Of a DNA stretch of 64,000 nt, positions 46,691 to 58,478 are shown piece after piece; position 1 is the stretch's first letter, and each line of letters starts with the position of its first letter. The notes under the pieces were generated by a model. It was not told the DNA's origin, searched no databases, and was given only the letters and a program-made list of their open reading frames with translations. Source of the stretch: Gnetum montanum (taxonomy: Eukaryota > Streptophyta > Gnetopsida > Gnetales > Gnetaceae); the NCBI GenBank assembly GCA_015680685.1, contig MNCI01036173.1, forward strand, positions 6,549 through 70,548, read 5' to 3'. The position numbers and the translations under genes were made by a program.

Positions 46691-47880
46691 ACGAGGTGCT
46701 TATTGTGTTAGCTAGTGTATGCTCATGGAAAGGTTTAATTTGTTGGATGTTAACCAATTGTTTCTTGTTTGGGCTCTTAGGTTTATAGATCATCATGGCC
46801 CCTAAAGGAAAAGTTTCATAAATGATGTAAGGTCTCTTGTTTGGAATTTAGTTTGTTGAGGTCCATGTGTGGGGTTCTAGTAAAGAACCTTATCTCCCAA
46901 TTGAAATTTGAATTTTCTAATTTTCAATTCATTGTGCTTTTTGTTATAGGCCTTGTGCAACTTGTTAGATGATAAGGCTACTAATCGATTTTCATCTAGC
47001 AAGTTGAGATTCATTAGTCTTTTTTTTTTTAAGCTAGACTTAAGTTAAGGTCAAGGTCACAAGCCGTTGAAAGTGTATGGAGTTTAGATTGAATAGGAAG
47101 TCTTGGTAGTTTGTCATACACAAGCTCATAGGGAGAGTAACCTATAGGAAGTTTACAAGTTGAGCGATAGGCCTAAAGGTCATCATTGAGTTTTGTGCTC
47201 TAGTCTTTCCTATACTTGTTAATAGTTCTTATTAGTATTCTTGTGATTTCCCTATTGGTAATCTCAACTTGACCATTAGCTTGAGGATGGTAAGATGTTG
47301 TGAGTTTATGTTCAACACCCAAGTGTTGCATGAGCTTTCAAAAAGTAGTGCCTGTAAAATGAGTTCCATTGTTAGAAATTAATACATGTGGTACACCAAA
47401 CCTATTCACAACATTTTGTTGTACAAACCAAGCAATAGTAGAATATGTATAGTCAATGATAACTACTACTTCTGCCAATTTCATACAATAGTCAATAGTG
47501 ATAATGATGTACACCTTTCCATTTGACATGGGCATGATGGGACCCATGAAATCAATTCCCCAAATGTTGAATGGTTCTAATGATTGAATCCATTGTTGAG
47601 GTTCCCCCATTCAAGTAGTCATTCCACCATCTCATTGGCATCATTCACAAGAGTAGATGAAATGGTAAGCATCCCTAAAGAGTGTTGGCTAGTAGTACCC
47701 TACCATCAATATTGTAATGGCTATGCATCTTCGAACATAGTGTCCTCCCCAAGGACCTTCATGATCATCTTGAAGAATGCATAGTTGATTAGCATTAGGG
47801 ACACACCAAAAAACTAAGAAATTGATGCACACCTTGTAGAGGTGTCCATTAATCTTCATAAAGTGCTTTACCTAATGAAG
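46691..47880 (-). pseudogene. Element N integrase
   Basis: Zinc region with H...H and C(E)xC-like residues (47,620-47,740). Core: IWGIDFMGPIMP (first Asp, near 47,540), LISNNGTHF where the second Asp is Asn (near 47,370), and YHPQANGQVEITN (Glu, near 47,290). The C-terminal part fades near 46,700. The Asp-to-Asn change and many stops make it inactive. Confidence 0.85.
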
Positions 47881-47959
47881 AAACTATTGTTTCTTTCGGT
47901 GTTCCAACCCTTGTGGCATCTCTTGAGTGAGAAAATAAGTGAGAATGTTATCATATCAT

Positions 47960-49380
47960 TTTAGTTCAATCGGCATTTATTTAGTTATAGCCCAAGCAAA
48001 GAGGAGTTCATTAAGAAACATATCAGATAATGGGCTTTCATCCTCTTTGTCATCCCATTGCAACCAAAACAAGTGATCAGTGACCACATTCTCAGTGCTC
48101 TTTCAATCTACCATTGTAAGATTGAACTCTTACAAGATCACTAACCACCGTATGACACAAGGGCTTACCATTGGCTTGTTCATTAGGAAGAAGATGACAC
48201 TATGATTAGCATGCACAAACACCTTATATCCAAGCACATAATGCCTAAATTTTTCTAGAGCAAACACCATAGCCATAAATTCTTTCTCTATGGTGCTATA
48301 GTTCAATATTGCACCCACAATGCTTCAACTGGCACAATGGATGTAGTATGGATGTTTCTTATCATTTAACTACATCAACATAGCTCCCAAGGCATAATTT
48401 GATGCATCTATCATGATATGAAATGGTCTGGACTAATTAAGTACTTCTAGAATTAGAGTTTCCACAAGCTTTTCTTTCAGTTGCTAGAATGCTTTCTCAC
48501 ATTCGATGGTTTAAACGAAGGGAGCATCTTTCTTTGTTAGCTCAACTAATGATTTTGCAATCTTAGAGAAATTCTCTATGAATCATCAATAGTATCCAGT
48601 ATGTCCAAGAAATGATCAAACATCTTTAACTATTTTTGGCTAGTGGGTTATTCCTTGGATGACCTTGATTTTTTCAAGGTCCACCTCAATTCCTACTTAC
48701 AAGATTTTGTGCCCTAGTACAATGCCCTCCTAGACCATGAGATGACTTTTGTGCCAATTGAGCTACAAGTTAGTTTCAACACATAGTTTTAGCACTTGCA
48801 TAAGGCAATCCAAATGTAGCTTCATAGGTGGAGAAGTCATCCATGAAGACTTCTACATGACTACCGATCTGTTGTTGAAAGATGCTCAAGACTAGGTGTT
48901 CAAATGTAGTAGGAGCATTGCATAAATCAAATGACATCTTACAATATGCAAAAGTCCCCCATGGACTTGTAAATTTTGTCTTTTCTTGGTCCTCCAGTGC
49001 AATTTGGATTTGGTTATAGCCACTATAACCGTCTAGGAAGCTATAGTAGCAATGCCCTAATATTGTGTCTAGCACCTAGTCAACAAATGGCAATGGGAAA
49101 TGATCCTTGAATGTTGTCATATTCAACAACTTGAAATCAATGTAGACCATTCACATACCACCTTTCTTTGGTACAATTACGAGTGGACTAACCCACTCAC
49201 TATCCGCAATGGGATAGATGAACCATGCCTTAAGGAGTTGCTCAATTTCCTCTTTGATGATTTACTTTAATTTGGGGTTCAATTGCCTCTATGGCTATCA
49301 TTTTGTCTTCATGGGTGGGTCAATGTAAATGTGATGTTGCCATATCCTAGGATCAATCCTTGTGAGTTCAAGATATGACC
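47960..49380 (-). pseudogene. Element N reverse transcriptase and RNase H
   Basis: RT blocks on the minus strand: SEWVSPLVIVPKKGG (near 49,190), FKDHFPLPFVD, YYSFLDGYSGYNQIQIA, SPWGTFAYCKMSFDLCNAP and the catalytic box FMDDF (near 48,845). Segments after it are frameshifted. RNase H shows DASNYALGAM (near 48,400) and EKEFMAMVFALEKFRHYVLGYKV. FMDD with NAPTTFE-type context fits the Athila lineage and differs from the YVDD of the Tat-like copies. Confidence 0.87.
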
Positions 49381-49696
49381 AAGCAAAAGCTACTAACCAT
49401 CTATCAACTACTTTCAACAACATATTTTTCTATTCTAGAGCAAGTCTTGCATTGATTATAACTAGCTTCTTATTTTTAAAAAATACATATTATATTCTAG
49501 ACAATAATGTTTTTCAATTCAAGGGGCTCTTGCTTAAATTTCTTAGAAATTTCCAACTCTCCCTAGTGAACATCATCATTTGTATCTTCAGAGAGTTGGT
49601 GGTGACCTTGCTTGAGTTCATCCATGCTCGTGACATATTCACATGTTAGGCTCTCAGCTGGTTTCATGCAAAGTGTGCTAATTTATAAACCAGTAA

Positions 49697-50327
49697 TCAA
49701 CCACTAGGTGCCCCTATTTTGTGGTTACTATATACAAACACCTTTAAATTTATACTTTTGGCACACACTGCTTGCATGAAAATATGGATGCGTACTTGAT
49801 GGTCTAAATTTCTACACACAATTGCACCTTGTATCGATATACACAATGATTGGAACTCTCTTTTTCTTGATCTTTCCAAATGCATTTTCTTTTGAGATTT
49901 TCAAGGAAAGATCTTTGATGTCCATTCTTGCATCTATGATGCTTAGCCATGCTCTTCCCATGATGGTTAGGAAGTCCCCTTTGTAGTTCTCCACTTTGAT
50001 TACTAGGAAGTTAGTAGGATAAGACCACCCATAAATAATGATCACAATGTCTTCTACCAGTCCCAATGGAATAGTGAAGGATTGATATGCTAATTTCAAT
50101 CTAATATTTCTTTTCTTGAGAGGAGAAAAGTTCCAGGTAGTGTACATCTCATGAGAAATCAAATTAATACCAAAACTTGAATCGAGAAGAGCCTTGCATG
50201 GTTCATTCTTAGCAATTTGCAAATAAATCAAAGGACTTCTAAGATTGGCTAATTTCCTAGGAAGGTTTCTTGCACAGATCCAATTAGACATAGTGTGAGT
50301 AAGCACTATAGTAGGGATCCTTGGCAA
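49697..50327 (-). pseudogene. Element N aspartic protease region
   Basis: Open for 171 codons to 49,812. The active site is ALLDSSFGINLIS, where the usual D-S/T-G has become D-S-S, so it is probably dead. Downstream, FLVIKVENYKGDFLTIMGRAWLS corresponds to the second conserved segment (ILGRPFL type), with GRAWL. Confidence 0.8.
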
Positions 50328-50579
50328 AGTTTGATTTGAAGGAGGCCTAAAGGAATTTGATATAGAGGAAGAGGCATGAGTAGGGTTGTCAATCGTAGGT
50401 GTAGGTAAGGGCTTAGGTGGACTACAAGGTCAAAAGAAAGGTCTTTTCTTTGATCAAGTATTCAACCCCTCTAATTGATGATTGGGTTGCAAATTAACAA
50501 CCCTTGTAGCATTGCATTATTGTGGTTGAGCTAGTAGTTCACCCTACATAGGAGGAGCAGGTGGTAGCTATGCAACTAG

Positions 50580-52660
50580 AGGAGGAGTATGTGCAAGGAT
50601 AGGAGGAGGATAAGGATGGGAGGTGGTATCCCTTCTTTCATGTGGAGAAAGAGTTCGATAATAATCAAAAGGGTGGTAGTAAGGCTAAATATTAGAAACA
50701 TGACTACAAGAGTCATGTGGAGAAATGGATTACTGAACATGATAACCATATGAATCAAGCTACCGGTAAGGGCATTGTTGTCTTGGTGGTGTAAACACCC
50801 ATGATTGTGGTTGCTACCATTATTGGTACTATTCATACAGTTGTGGTGAAGCTCCACTTGGATAGTACGATTGTTGCTGGTGAGACTACCTAAGATTACC
50901 CTGAGGATAAGGCAACTATCTGGATGTTTGCCTTTGTGTAAGTCATGGATGTAAGGAATACACTGTAGACTCCTAAAGATGTGACACAACAAGGAAACGT
51001 CCCTTAGGATGTTCATACTGGCAAACATCACATCCATAATCATCATTTGATTTGCTATTTGCAAACACTTCTATTGTAGCAATTTTTCCCTTACCTTTGT
51101 AATATGCACATTTAGCTTCCTTGTGCCTCCTTCACTCATGGTCACTACCTTGTTCTTGGGACTCCTCAACAATTTTGAGGACAACTTAAAATCTGCTATC
51201 CATGGAGTCTCTTAACTAATCAACCTTGGTCATAAGTTTAGAATGGAACTGTTAAAGTGGAAAGGCTTTTTTATGCATCCCCTTATTAAATATAGATTCA
51301 TCCTCACTATCGCAGAATCAAACCTTCCACTTGCGAATGGAAGGATCGCAATTGTACTCCTCTACACTTTCTCTTTTTCTTAGTTCATCCTCCTCTTTAG
51401 TGACTTGCTCTATTAAGCTTTGTACCTAATGGGCAATTATTTTTGACAATCGCCTTTGGGCATAGACATCAAAATTTTTCCTTGTTTCATTACAAAGCCC
51501 ATCTATAATGTGATGAAGTTGAGCCAATTGAGAATAACCATGGCTAGGGCATTTGTGCATCAAGGCATAATATCGACCAATGGTAGTGTCCAAGGATTCA
51601 TGTGCTCCTTACTTTCAACCTTGGATTTGCTTTCATAAATTGGACACCCTGGAGTACGTTTGATACTTATCATTGAATAACTCAAGCATGGTACTCCATC
51701 ACCTAATAGAATCTAGTTCTAAGGACCAATACTAGTTCTCTACTTCTTTGATGAATGTCCTGGGGAACAACTTTAGTTTCTACCACTCATTCTCTATGTT
51801 TTACAAGGCACATGCATCTTAGAAAGCTTTAAAATGACTCTGCTAATTAGAGTTGTATCCTCCTTCAAATCGAGAAATAATGTTCATGTCTAACCATTTG
51901 ATACAACTATCTTTCACATCTCTTGTTGGGATTCTAACTACCTCTATGATGTTAAGCATGCTTTGAGTAGCAAATAGAGGCTCATGAAGGCCTTGATCAT
52001 GGTGCCTATGATGCCCTCTACTACCCCTTCATTCATGGTGATGTGCCTCTCTTGAATTTCTGCGTCCTTGATCTTGCCTATCTCGACGGTCCCCTTGATT
52101 ATTGTAGTCTTCTTAGTCATTGTGGTCATGTCGATCACCTCCGTCACAATCTCGCCTTCTGTGATCACAATCAAAGCTAGAAGATGATGATGATGATGAA
52201 GGGAAAGAGGAAGGAGAATCAACACTATCACAGTGCCTACCACCGCCTCTTCAATCATCACGACCACAATCATGATATTGCTTCTTGTCTACATCCATAT
52301 CTTAACTTGCCCCTCTAGATCCTTCTTTGTTATTGGATCCCTTGTTACCAAAATTAGGATTGTGAACTATAGAGTGCATATTCTAGTTTTGAACTCCATC
52401 GTTGAAGTCAAAGAGAGGAGCATCATTGTATGGAAAATATCTAGAGAAGGGTTCTCCACTAGCATGTTGGTACAATAGGAATGTAGGATTGTTAAGCCCT
52501 TTTCCCTTCAAAAACTCTAGTGTTGTTCTAGTTGTTGATCCCGTAGGAATTGTGCTTCAATGGGATGATAATCACTGGCACCAACATCTTTCATATTATA
52601 CTCCCCATGGTAGTCTTGAAGATCACATCATGAGAGCATTTGATAGAGCATTGTAGGAGC
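50580..52660 (-). pseudogene. gag: Element N gag
   Basis: Heavily broken. On the minus strand an Arg/Ser/Asp-rich segment (near 52,240-52,030) is followed by gag-core-like sequence (51,950-51,640), with WLDMNIISRFEGG, then a stretch of polar codons and the P/Y/Q-rich C-terminal part (51,000-50,600). Assignment rests on position between primer site and protease and on overall composition. The start codon is not determinable. The 109-codon frame at 51,944-52,273 is a shadow of this region. Confidence 0.6.
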
Positions 52661-52993
52661 AACACAATTGGGCAACAACATAATGTTGCCCTTCATGTCA
52701 CACCATCGTAGCTATTCATCTTGGTGCAGGATGAAGGTGAAGTTTCGCACATACTCATTAGGGTGAGTATATATGATTCAATACTATTGAGGCTTTGTCA
52801 AATGAACATTATCAACCTTGGGTGGAGAAGCACTCCTGTGAGAAGAAGATATTTTTAGTTAGCAAAATAAAAATCACAATATGCTTTAAGAATTTGTTGT
52901 AGTAATTGTGAAATAAGATATGACTTTCAAGTTCATTCCAATAATTTAAATACTTTTACTAAGTCCTATATAGCACACTAAACAATAAAAAGG

Positions 52994-53011
52994 TCCCCAA
53001 AAATAGTGCTA
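52994..53011 (-). other. Primer-binding site of element N (decayed tRNA-Asp type)
   Basis: On the minus strand TAGCACTATTTTTGGGGA, one base after the 5' LTR end. Compared with the Athila-type tRNA-Asp site TGGCGCCGTTGCCGGGGA, seven of eight differences are G-to-A or C-to-T changes. The pattern suggests decay by deamination of methylated cytosines. Confidence 0.7.
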
Positions 53012-53012
53012 A

Positions 53013-53857
53013 TGATGAGCAACAAGGTACCCCTATGCCCAACCATACTAATTACTAAGGCATTACACATGATTTGGTCAAACTCTGTGGGCCTATAGTT
53101 ATCTTGTATACTAGTTTCTCTAGGAAGTGAAACGACATTAAGAATGTTTTTTATCTTCCCAACTACACTTGTGAGGCTCAAGGGTATAGTTTAAGTGTAA
53201 TTAAGGTATATGAAATTTTGTCATTTTATATTTTATGGATGTAATCGCCTACAACAAGAATGAAGAGGAGAGTAGATTGAAAACTGATGTCTATTGCCTA
53301 GCTAGCCTAACACAAGTAACCATGCCACTTTCTTGAACACACCCTAAACACATATAACAGTGTTGGGATACCAAACATTAAGCATTGCTAGATTACCAAG
53401 TACTATATCAATGCTCAAAGTTGTCATGCTTGCATTTATTAACTGTTGGAAATAAATTGCTTATTTCAAATGCATTAAAGTAAAGAGCATTAAAGAAAAT
53501 ATTAAGCTATTCTCAGTGCTGCAAGGATTGTCAAAAAGAGTTCATTTTATTCCCATCACACTACTACACTTAGGTATATCAGTGCTTGAACAAAGATCCA
53601 TACATACTTTAGACTCCTTTTGTGAGCACTCAAAAAATATTCTAAGGAAAATAAACTATGAGAGCTTCACTACTCTAACTAAGAATGAACAAAAATTAAT
53701 TATCAAAAATTGACTCAAAACAGGAGCCCAAGCATGGTATTTATAGACTTGGGGAATATACCTCGACATCAAACATTTAATGTCGAATCTAGGTCCCAAT
53801 GTTGCATATGCAATGTTGCGGCCTTGACATCGCATAACATCAAATAGTAATTCATCA
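53013..53857 (-). repeat. Element N 5' LTR
   Basis: 845 bp, plus strand TGATGAGCAACAAG ... TTCATCA. Matches 43,723-44,573. TATAAATA on the minus strand at 53,738-53,745. Confidence 0.9.
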
Positions 53858-54877
53858 CCAAGGATCCTTCTTTATGGAATAGAGTTGTTCATCAAGGAAT
53901 TCATCATGAAAGACCCCTTGTATTCTCTTTTCATCTCTTGTTTCTAATCTAGAAAGATTATTTGCCACTATATTTTCTCAACCTCTTTTATCTAAAATGT
54001 CAAGATCAAATTCTTGGAGTCATAGGCACCATCTCATTATTCTTGCATTTTCTATTTTTTTAGTAGCCAAAAACTTAATGGCTAAATGGTCAATATAAAC
54101 TCTAGTTTTATATCCTATTAAATAATGTCTAAACTTATCCAAAGCATATATAATGGCTAATAGTTCTTTTTCTATAGTTGTATAATTTATTTAGGCCTAG
54201 TTAGACTTTTAGACACATAATAGATAACTCATGCCTTATTATTGATATATTGTCCTAAAACTACCCCTATAGCAGTGTCACTAGCGTTAAACATTAAATC
54301 AAATGGGAAATCCCAATTAGGTGCATTTAATATAGGGGCGGTGGTTACTCTTTTCTTTAATTCTAACAATGCATCTTGACAATTATCAAACCATACAAAA
54401 GAAACATATTATTCTAGATCACATACAATGGTTTAAAAAATTTTGAAAAATCTTTGATAAATCACCTATAATATCCAACATGTCCTAGAAAGGATCAAGG
54501 AGTATTTAAATTAGTTGGAGTTGGAAGTCTAGATATTACTTTTACTTTTTAATCATCGATCCTTATCCCATCCTTAGAAATAACATGTCCTAATATTATG
54601 CCATTTGTAACCATCAAATAACTCTTTTCCTAACTTAATTTTAAATTTTTATCTATACATATATCTAAAAAACATTCTAAATGTTGTAATGTTTCTTCAT
54701 AAGTATTTCTATAGACAGAAAAATCATCCATAAATACTTCAACATAATCTTCTAACATATTGGTGAATACTACTAGCATAGCTCTTTGGAAGGTAGCAAG
54801 TGCATTACAAACATCAAAAGGCATCTGTTGATAAGAAAAAGCTCCATATGGACATGTAAAAGTTGTTTTATGTTGGT
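53858..54877 (-). pseudogene. Element Q reverse transcriptase and RNase H (3' part)
   Basis: Begins where element C cuts RT. Blocks: TTFTCPYGAFSYQQMPF, NALATFQRAM and the catalytic box FMDDF with SVYRNTYEETLQHLECFL (54,880-54,640). The thumb and RNase H are present with many stops (54,600-53,870). The last codons before N belong to the DEQLYSIKKDPW segment that leads into Q's VDIANY block at 43,722. The fingers of RT lie to the right of the window, beyond element C. Confidence 0.87.
54873..54877. repeat. Presumed target-site duplication of element C, left copy (TTGGT)
   Basis: Five bases directly left of the LTR end of C. The partner copy would be beyond 64,000, so this is unconfirmed. Confidence 0.5.
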
Positions 54878-56773
54878 TGTAGTGACAGAAAACATTGGTG
54901 GCTGGAACACCGAGAAGTTGCCAAGCAAACAGTTTAACCCCGAATCCATGTGAGGGCCGTTCTAGAGAAAAATGGAAGTGGGACACCCTAAACGGTCTGG
55001 TCGATCATACAAGGACTTAATTGACTTATCTTAACCTTACATAAACGTTTGTTTTGAAAGCAAAACACGCGAGATAAATCTATGATCAATAAATGCATGA
55101 CAGCGAAAATAGTGCAAAACAACTATTATAATGAGGAAATAGCAAAACAAACTCGAGTGAGAAAGTGCACCACCCCAAGATTGCAGATTCGATTCTTTGC
55201 CTTGTTTGGAAGATGTACAATAGGTTATGCAGTGCCGAAGAGACACTGCTTACACCAAGCGGTATAGTCACAATTCCTCTATTTTCTAATCTATTTGCTA
55301 AGATGTCAAAATGCTTTACTCACAAATGGATGTTTGGAGCCAACCAAAGAGCTCAAAGGTAACTAGAATGCTCAAGAAAAATGCCAACTATGCCTTCTAA
55401 AAGCTAACTCAAAAGCCAACAGCACCAAAAAGCCAACTCTATTTTCCAAGAAACCAACCAGCCAACATGCCAACTGCTCTTACCAATGTCAAAAAGCCAA
55501 CCCTTTGAGCATTGTTCACCAGGGTATTTATAGGGCCAGGAGTAGGAGAGAAATGTGGTCTGGATGCCATGTGTCTTAGACCCCACAAGGTGTTAACATC
55601 TCTGTACCATGTAGGTGTGCAATGTTGGACATGAACTTGCCTACACTGTGACTACACCACCATAACTACATGTGCCGAGATCCAGTGTGCTAACAACATC
55701 AGCAAAATGGAGCCTATGCTACAGGACTACGTCTCAAACATAGGAACAATGTTTTGGGAGCTAACTAGGGGGTGTGTAAGATGGAGTGAAATTGCTAATT
55801 CCACCAAGGAGATGCCAGAGTGTGGAAGATTTTTGTCAACAAGTTCTAGAGTTATCCAAAAACGTCTTGATGCTTCCATACCAGTGTTGCATTACTCACG
55901 TTGTCGAGTACATTGGCGTAGCGTAAGTGGATGCTTGCCACACTGTGCTATGCCATGTAGCGTATCATAGCGTAGCCACTAGTTTTGACCAAAATTTGTG
56001 TTGAAGCTGAAAAGCATTCATCTGAGGCTTAGTCATGCTTACAACTGCAACTTTTGTCCTTTATGTTGGGAAGCCTTTGAACTCACTAAACTCATGTTTG
56101 AAACACTTTTGCTAATTTTGCATTGCTGCTACACTGTGCTATGCTATGTAGCATAGCATAGCGTAGCAGCCAACGTATCCTTCTTCTTCATTCAATCAGC
56201 CATTTTCTAGCAAAACATTTTGCTCGAGGCCTAGGGGCTAAGTGGGGCAACCAGTTTTGGAAGCTGAAGTGTTGCCAAGTGCAACTTTCTTGTTGGAATC
56301 ACCTAGCAAGATTGCCCTTTCTACTTTTCCTTTGCTATGCTGTGCTACACTACATAGCGTAGCACCTTGCGTTGACTAAATCTTGACTTGTTTTGCAATC
56401 ATTCTGTCAATTTTCACTTCGACGCTTGAGCAACTATCTTTTAAGGCTTGCTATGCTGCATAGCGTACCGTAGCGTAGCAAAATTTTTCACTAGAAAACT
56501 TGCCAAACTATTTTTCTCATCCCAAAGACTTTTGACAACTCCTAGCATAGTTTCTGGGTAGACTATCAGCCAAGTCAATTGTCCAGTTGAGCAGGCCAGA
56601 GAGTCCATCAGGCCTGTTAGCTCTAGAGATAGAAAACTTGTCAGACTGGACAGTCCAACCTTAGTGCCTACATTCTTCTATTGAACTTTCATGAGGCTAC
56701 ACTTGTGAAAGTCCTTGCCAAAATTCCAAGACCCTACTGAGGCATGAGGGTTTTGAAATTTTATGGTGTTTCA
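54878..56773 (-). repeat. Element C 3' LTR
   Basis: 1,896 bp, minus strand TGAAACACCA to CTGTCACTACA. Palindromic GCATAGCGTAGC clusters at 55,914-55,978, 56,127-56,170, 56,332-56,365 and 56,450-56,485. TATAAATA at 55,525-55,532. Very like P's 5' LTR. Confidence 0.92.
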
Positions 56774-56790
56774 CTGGCCCCTCTTTATCG
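56774..56790 (-). other. Polypurine tract of element C
   Basis: CGATAAAGAGGGGCCAG directly precedes TGAAACACC on the minus strand. Same tract as in M and B. Confidence 0.85.
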
Positions 56791-58149
56791 ACGTTTTGAG
56801 GATCTGCTTGATAGATGTCAACAAAGAATATGAAACACCATGAAGAATAAGTCACCAACATCACTCTCTAGTGGTTGCTTAGAAGTCACTTTGCTATGCT
56901 TGGGAGTAACAAGATAGTTGTGTAGGGAAAAGGGGAAAGGGTGGACTTGAGGGGACAGGTTCAGGTAAATGAAAGATGAAATGTAGCGTGGTCCCTCATC
57001 GGAATGCTTGTGAGGGAACTAGCATGTGTGAACATATTTCTTTGGCTGGCTTCTGACCTCTCATCGGAGTGCTTGAAGAGGGTCACTGTGAAATAGCTGG
57101 TGTACCAGTTGCTTTGGGCACATGCTCTTTTTCTCTTTTTTTTTAGCTCTCTTTTTCTTTTTTTTCTTTTTTTTTGCTTTTGTGCTTTTCTTTTGCTATT
57201 TAGCCATATTCATTTGCAAACAACCTTGTTGTTGCTGGATAGGTGTTTCCTCCCCAGGATGAGTTGCGTTACATTCATGTGGGGCTTTGACCTACCTACA
57301 AATGCTTTCCATGCAGTGAGTTGTGTTACGCGCATCATGGACTTTGTGGTTGAGCATATGGAAGGGCTTTACATGTGTCGAGAAAGCTTGTAAAAGAGAT
57401 GTAAAAAGGGAAACTGTGGGCTTGAGAAATGAGATGACAAAGGTTAATGGGAAGGGTAGGATGTGCATTCCCAAGTAGCTAAGCTAGTTAGAGCAGTCAC
57501 CTCAGAATGATGTGGTGCCCTATCCTCTTGGTGAAACACATCTCTAACCAACGCCATCTCAACCTGTATCCTGCAAACACAACAAAAAGAAAACTAGAGA
57601 AATGTAACTATAAAATGCAGTTAGGCAAAGGTCTTACTTACTTTAGACATCACTAAAGTAACAAGCACTATTGCTAAGGCATGCAACATCTAAAGAAGGA
57701 AGGCCAATAGTGGTTCTGGCAGCGGGGCACCGAGGGAGCTAAGAGTTGTCATGATGCAAGTGCTTAGGAGTCCCCACCCAAGGCAAACATCATTAAGTTC
57801 AGCTGTAAGGCGAGAGGCCCAATAGCTGAACATCTTTTGAGCTGGGATGATGGTGGGGGCTAGAGGATAGTAACTTTGTGGTTGGCCCACAATAGTGTTG
57901 GGGCTCCAGTAGCAAGTGCTGATAATGGAAGCTACTGCCAAGGTGACAGGCCATAGTAGTGGTAGCTCCGAAAGGTTAGTAAGATGTCAGACGACATCTC
58001 CAGAGGATCAGCAAGATGCTAGGGATAGTTCCAAAGGGTGCTTTCATATCATCATGAACTACGTTCTAGAACTGCAACACTCCACCCCACATCAGCATTG
58101 AACACACTCGCCTATTTGAATGGTCATGGATTGTGAGCTGGGAACGTTA
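56791..58149 (-). other. Element C 3' untranslated region
   Basis: No gene seen. It starts with the block that can pair with the LTR start, then a poly-T rich stretch (57,120-57,180). The open frames here are unsupported. Confidence 0.55.
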
Positions 58150-58465
58150 TGCTGCAAACCCAGTTTAAGGTCCTGGTAGACCATCTGATGTACTAGTTTA
58201 AGGTCCCAGTAGACCATTGTGCTAGTTTAAGGTCCTAGCAGCCCGTTTTGCTAGTTTAAGATCCTAGCAGACCGATGTGCTAGTTTATCGTCGTAGCGGA
58301 CGATGGATGGGCCAATTTAAGGTTGTAGTGGACCGTCTGTGCCAATTTAACGTCATAGCAGATGTTTTGTGCTAATTTATAGTCATGGTAGAATATCTAT
58401 GCTAGTTTATAGTCATAGCAGACTATGGATGCCAGTTTATAGTCGTAGCGGACTATCTATGCTTA
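58150..58465 (-). repeat. Short-unit array downstream of C integrase
   Basis: About ten units of about 31 bp: plus strand TGCTAGTTTAAGGTCCTAGCAGACCG, changing to AGTTTATAGTCGTAGCGGACTA near the integrase stop. Mirror image of B's array at 34,190-34,640. Confidence 0.88.
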
Positions 58466-58478
58466 CCTTGCTTCTGCA

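Larger units (their letters stand above)
43723..53857 (-). mobile_element. Element N: Athila-like Ty3/gypsy retrotransposon
   Basis: About 10.1 kb, minus strand, with LTRs of 851 and 845 bp. Flanking five-mers are CCGAG (43,718-43,722) and CCAAG (53,858-53,862), a duplication with one difference. Contents in order: primer site of tRNA-Asp type, gag, protease, RT/RNase H, integrase, then about 2.1 kb of noncoding DNA before the 3' LTR. No envelope-like frame is seen there. It lies within Q's pol between RNase H and integrase. All frames are heavily damaged. Confidence 0.9.

Noticed and set aside
51944-52273. 109-codon hydrophobic frame
   Set aside because: Shadow of the Arg/Asp-rich gag segment of N in another frame.
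57100-57393. 97-codon hydrophobic open frame
   Set aside because: Its start is a poly-T run giving Phe/Leu codons; no homologue in B or M.
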